This document shows positions 5,111 through 7,539 of a stretch of DNA of 7,539 nucleotides, in pieces; within the stretch, counting starts at the first letter, position 1; each line of letters starts with the position of its first letter. A program made the position numbers and the translations under genes. The DNA lies in NCBI GenBank assembly GCA_031268685.1, contig JAIRWW010000097.1, forward strand, positions 1 through 7,539, read 5' to 3'. The DNA comes from Azoarcus sp. Its GTDB lineage: Bacteria > Pseudomonadota > Gammaproteobacteria > Burkholderiales > Rhodocyclaceae. The notes under the pieces were generated by a model. It ran no database searches. It saw only the letters and a list, made by a program, of their open reading frames with translations, and had not been told where the DNA came from.

Positions 5111-7539
5111 ATGCCCACCCTAGCAGACCTTTACCGCAACGACGATTTCGCTCCCCGCCACCTGGGCGCCGCCCCGGACGAAATCGCCCGCATATGCGCC
5201 ACGCTCGGCGTCCCCGACATCGAAACTCTGATTGCACAGGCCGTGCCCTCATCAATCCGCCTGCCGGAACCTCTGCCGCTCGCCCCGCCCCTCGGCGAAC
5301 GGCAGGCCCTTGCCCGCCTGCGCCGGATTGCCGCAAAGAACACGCCGAAAAAATCCCTGATCGGCCTCGGCTACCGCGATACCCACACCCCCGCGGTCAT
5401 CCTGCGCAACGTTCTGGAAAACCCCGGCTGGTACACCGCCTACACTCCCTATCAGGCCGAAATTGCGCAAGGGCGGCTCGAAGCCCTTCTCACCTTCCAG
5501 CAAATGATCGTCGATCTCACCGGGCTGGAAGCCGCCAACGCTTCGTTGCTCGACGAAGCCACCGCCGCCGCCGAAGCGATGAGCATGGCGCGCCGTATAT
5601 CGAAATCCCCCGCCAACGCCTTCTTCGTCGACACTGGCTGCCTGCCGCAGACACTCGATGTGCTGCGCACCCGCGCGCGCGGCTTCGGTTTTGAAATTGT
5701 CGTGGGTGAAACGGAAGAAGCCGCTGGACGCGAGGTCTTCGGCGCGCTGCTGCAATACCCCGCAGCCAATGGCGAAGTGAAGGATCTCGCCCCCGCCATC
5801 GCCGCCCTCAAGGCGCGCGGGGTGGTGGTCGCAGTCGCCGCCGATCCTGTGGCGCTGGCGCTGCTCAAAAGCCCCGGCGCGCTCGGGGCCGACATCGCAC
5901 TCGGCTCCACGCAAGGTTTCGGCATCCCGATGGGCTTCGGCGGCCCGCATGCGGCCTATTTTTCAACCCGGAACGAATATGTGCGGGCAATGCCAGGGCG
6001 CATTATCGGCGTCTCGAAAGACGCCCGCGGCAAGCGCGCGCTCCGCATGGCGCTGCAAACGCGCGAACAGCACATCCGCCGCGAAAAAGCCAATTCCAAT
6101 ATATGCACATCGCAGGTGCTGCTCGCCAACATGGCCGCTTTCTACGCCGTTTGGCACGGGCCGCGCGGCCTCGCGGCCATCGCCGGGCGCATTCACCGTC
6201 TGGCCGCCATTCTTGCGCTCGCCCTGCGCACCGCCGGATGCACGCTGGAAAAACAGGCGTTTTTCGATACTGTGACGGTTTCCTTTTCCAGCGCCGGTAT
6301 GGCGGACGACGCCTTCGCCTCCGCCGCCCAGGCCGGCTACAACCTGCGCCGGATCGACGGCCTCAGGCTCGGCGTCACCCTGGATGAAACCGTTACCCGC
6401 GCCGACCTCATCGCACTCATCCGCGCCTTCGGCATTCCCATGGACGATGCGGGACTCGATGCACTCGACCAGCAGGCAGCCGCTGCCAGCTTCATTCCGC
6501 CGGCCCTGCTGCGCAAGGATGCCATCCTCACTCACCCGGTCTTCAATTCCCACCACACCGAGCATGCAATGCTGCGCTACCTCAAGCGCCTGCAAAACCG
6601 TGATCTGGCGCTCGACCACGCCATGATCCCGCTCGGCTCATGCACGATGAAGCTCACCCCCGCCGCCGCGATGATCCCGATCACATGGCCGGAATTCGCC
6701 GACGCCCACCCCTTCGCGCCGCCTGCCCAGGCCGCCGGCACGCTGGAGATGATCGCGCAACTGGGCGGCTGGCTGCGCGCAATCACAGGATTCGACGCCA
6801 TCTGCATGCAGCCGAATTCCGGCGCACAAGGCGAATACGCGGGGCTGGTGGCCATTGCGCGCTACCACGCCAGCCGAGGCGAAGCGCAGCGCCACATCTG
6901 CCTGATTCCGCAATCCGCGCACGGCACCAATCCGGCTTCGGCGCAAATGGCCGGAATGAAAGTGCTTACGGTCGCCTGCGACGGCGACGGCAACGTCGAC
7001 ATTGCCGACCTCAGGGCCAAGGCCGCCGAACATGCTGGCGAACTCGCGGCGCTGATGATCACTTACCCTTCCACCCATGGCGTTTTCGAGGAGGCCATCC
7101 GCGACATCTGCGCCATCGTCCACGAATACGGCGGCCAGGTTTATATGGACGGCGCCAACCTCAATGCCCAGGTCGGCCTTACCGCCCCCGGCTTCATCGG
7201 CGCGGACGTCTCGCACATCAATTTGCACAAGACTTTCGCCATTCCGCACGGCGGCGGCGGCCCCGGCATGGGGCCGATCGGCCTTGCCGCGCACCTTGCG
7301 CCCTTCGCGCCAGGCCACATCTTCATGCCGGACGCCTGCGAGCGCCCCAACAAGGGAGAAAGCGCGGTCGCCGCCGCTCCCTTTGGCTCAGCCGGCATTC
7401 TGCCGATCCCATGGATGTACATCGCCATGATGGGCGGAGAAGGACTCCGCCGCGCAAGCGAACACGCCATCCTCAACGCCAACTATCTCGCCTGCCGTCT
7501 CGGCCCGCACTACCCGGTGCTCTACACCGGCGGTAAGGG
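5111..7539 (+). CDS. gcvP: Glycine dehydrogenase (decarboxylating), P-protein, 3' end outside window
   Basis: This PLP enzyme decarboxylates glycine and loads the aminomethyl group onto lipoylated GcvH. The frame is open from ATG 5111 to the window end: 809 codons of about 950 expected. It is the single-chain form: the N-terminal half has RHLG (16-19), IGLGYRDT (84-91), [28 protein letters not shown] (142-157) and [18 protein letters not shown]. The C-terminal half has GSCTMKL (509-515), [13 protein letters not shown] (568 on), [15 protein letters not shown] (602 on), [11 protein letters not shown] (679 on) and the PLP-lysine motif [18 protein letters not shown] with K707. In-frame TGA at 5081-5083 and homology to family N-termini support the ATG; no Shine-Dalgarno is evident before it. 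GC is high and matches gcvT. No defect is seen in the part present. Confidence 0.97.
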   Translation, partial: MPTLADLYRNDDFAPRHLGAAPDEIARICATLGVPDIETLIAQAVPSSIRLPEPLPLAPPLGERQALARLRRIAAKNTPKKSLIGLGYRDTHTPAVILRNVLENPGWYTAYTPYQAEIAQGRLEALLTFQQMIVDLTGLEAANASLLDEATAAAEAMSMARRISKSPANAFFVDTGCLPQTLDVLRTRARGFGFEIVVGETEEAAGREVFGALLQYPAANGEVKDLAPAIAALKARGVVVAVAADPVALALLKSPGALGADIALGSTQGFGIPMGFGGPHAAYFSTRNEYVRAMPGRIIGVSKDARGKRALRMALQTREQHIRREKANSNICTSQVLLANMAAFYAVWHGPRGLAAIAGRIHRLAAILALALRTAGCTLEKQAFFDTVTVSFSSAGMADDAFASAAQAGYNLRRIDGLRLGVTLDETVTRADLIALIRAFGIPMDDAGLDALDQQAAAASFIPPALLRKDAILTHPVFNSHHTEHAMLRYLKRLQNRDLALDHAMIPLGSCTMKLTPAAAMIPITWPEFADAHPFAPPAQAAGTLEMIAQLGGWLRAITGFDAICMQPNSGAQGEYAGLVAIARYHASRGEAQRHICLIPQSAHGTNPASAQMAGMKVLTVACDGDGNVDIADLRAKAAEHAGELAALMITYPSTHGVFEEAIRDICAIVHEYGGQVYMDGANLNAQVGLTAPGFIGADVSHINLHKTFAIPHGGGGPGMGPIGLAAHLAPFAPGHIFMPDACERPNKGESAVAAAPFGSAGILPIPWMYIAMMGGEGLRRASEHAILNANYLACRLGPHYPVLYTGGK

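Noticed and set aside
5252..6619. Minus-strand open frames opposite gcvP (5252-5950 and 5963-6619)
   Set aside because: They are chance antisense frames over a well-conserved P-protein reading frame, and their translations show no family motif.

Overview
The window looks like a piece of a high-GC proteobacterial chromosome, most likely a betaproteobacterium. Three things suggest this: the N-terminus of a PpiD-type periplasmic chaperone gene (17 residues), a single-chain GcvP, and a tandem glycine riboswitch ahead of gcvT. The rank below class is not resolved. The organisation is a glycine cleavage operon, gcvT-gcvH-gcvP, interrupted by a two-gene type II restriction-modification (R-M) module of the PstI/BsuBI family.

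Left edge (1-691). The first 51 bases are the start of a ppiD-like gene on the minus strand, pointing out of the window. A non-coding spacer follows. From about 316 to 513 there are two consecutive glycine aptamers with recognisable conserved cores, then a textbook intrinsic terminator at 517-541 and a 150-base leader before gcvT. This is the control region of the operon; a weak sigma70-like promoter fits just upstream of aptamer 1.

Middle (692-4561). gcvT (T-protein, aminomethyltransferase) is complete. After 71 bases come an adenine-N6 DNA methyltransferase gene and a BsuBI/PstI-family endonuclease gene, overlapping by ATGA. These two genes have visibly lower and more variable GC than the gcv genes. 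They are followed by 251 AT-richer bases holding a palindrome, a REP-like inverted pair whose second arm also makes a terminator-like hairpin, and a 14-base tandem repeat. An 11-base direct repeat lies at both edges of the block.

Right part (4562-7539). gcvH (lipoyl carrier H-protein) is complete. A 168-base spacer with competing hairpins follows, then gcvP (P-protein, glycine decarboxylase), which is open to the window end; about 810 codons are present and the C-terminus lies outside. GcvP, GcvH and GcvT, with lipoamide dehydrogenase (not in this window), split glycine into CO2, NH3 and a methylene group on tetrahydrofolate.

The main point of interest is that the R-M genes lie downstream of a glycine-sensing leader and in the same direction as gcvT, so their transcription may partly depend on glycine. 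The insertion also places a possible terminator between gcvT and gcvHP. These regulatory ideas are inference from layout; the gene identities are firm.
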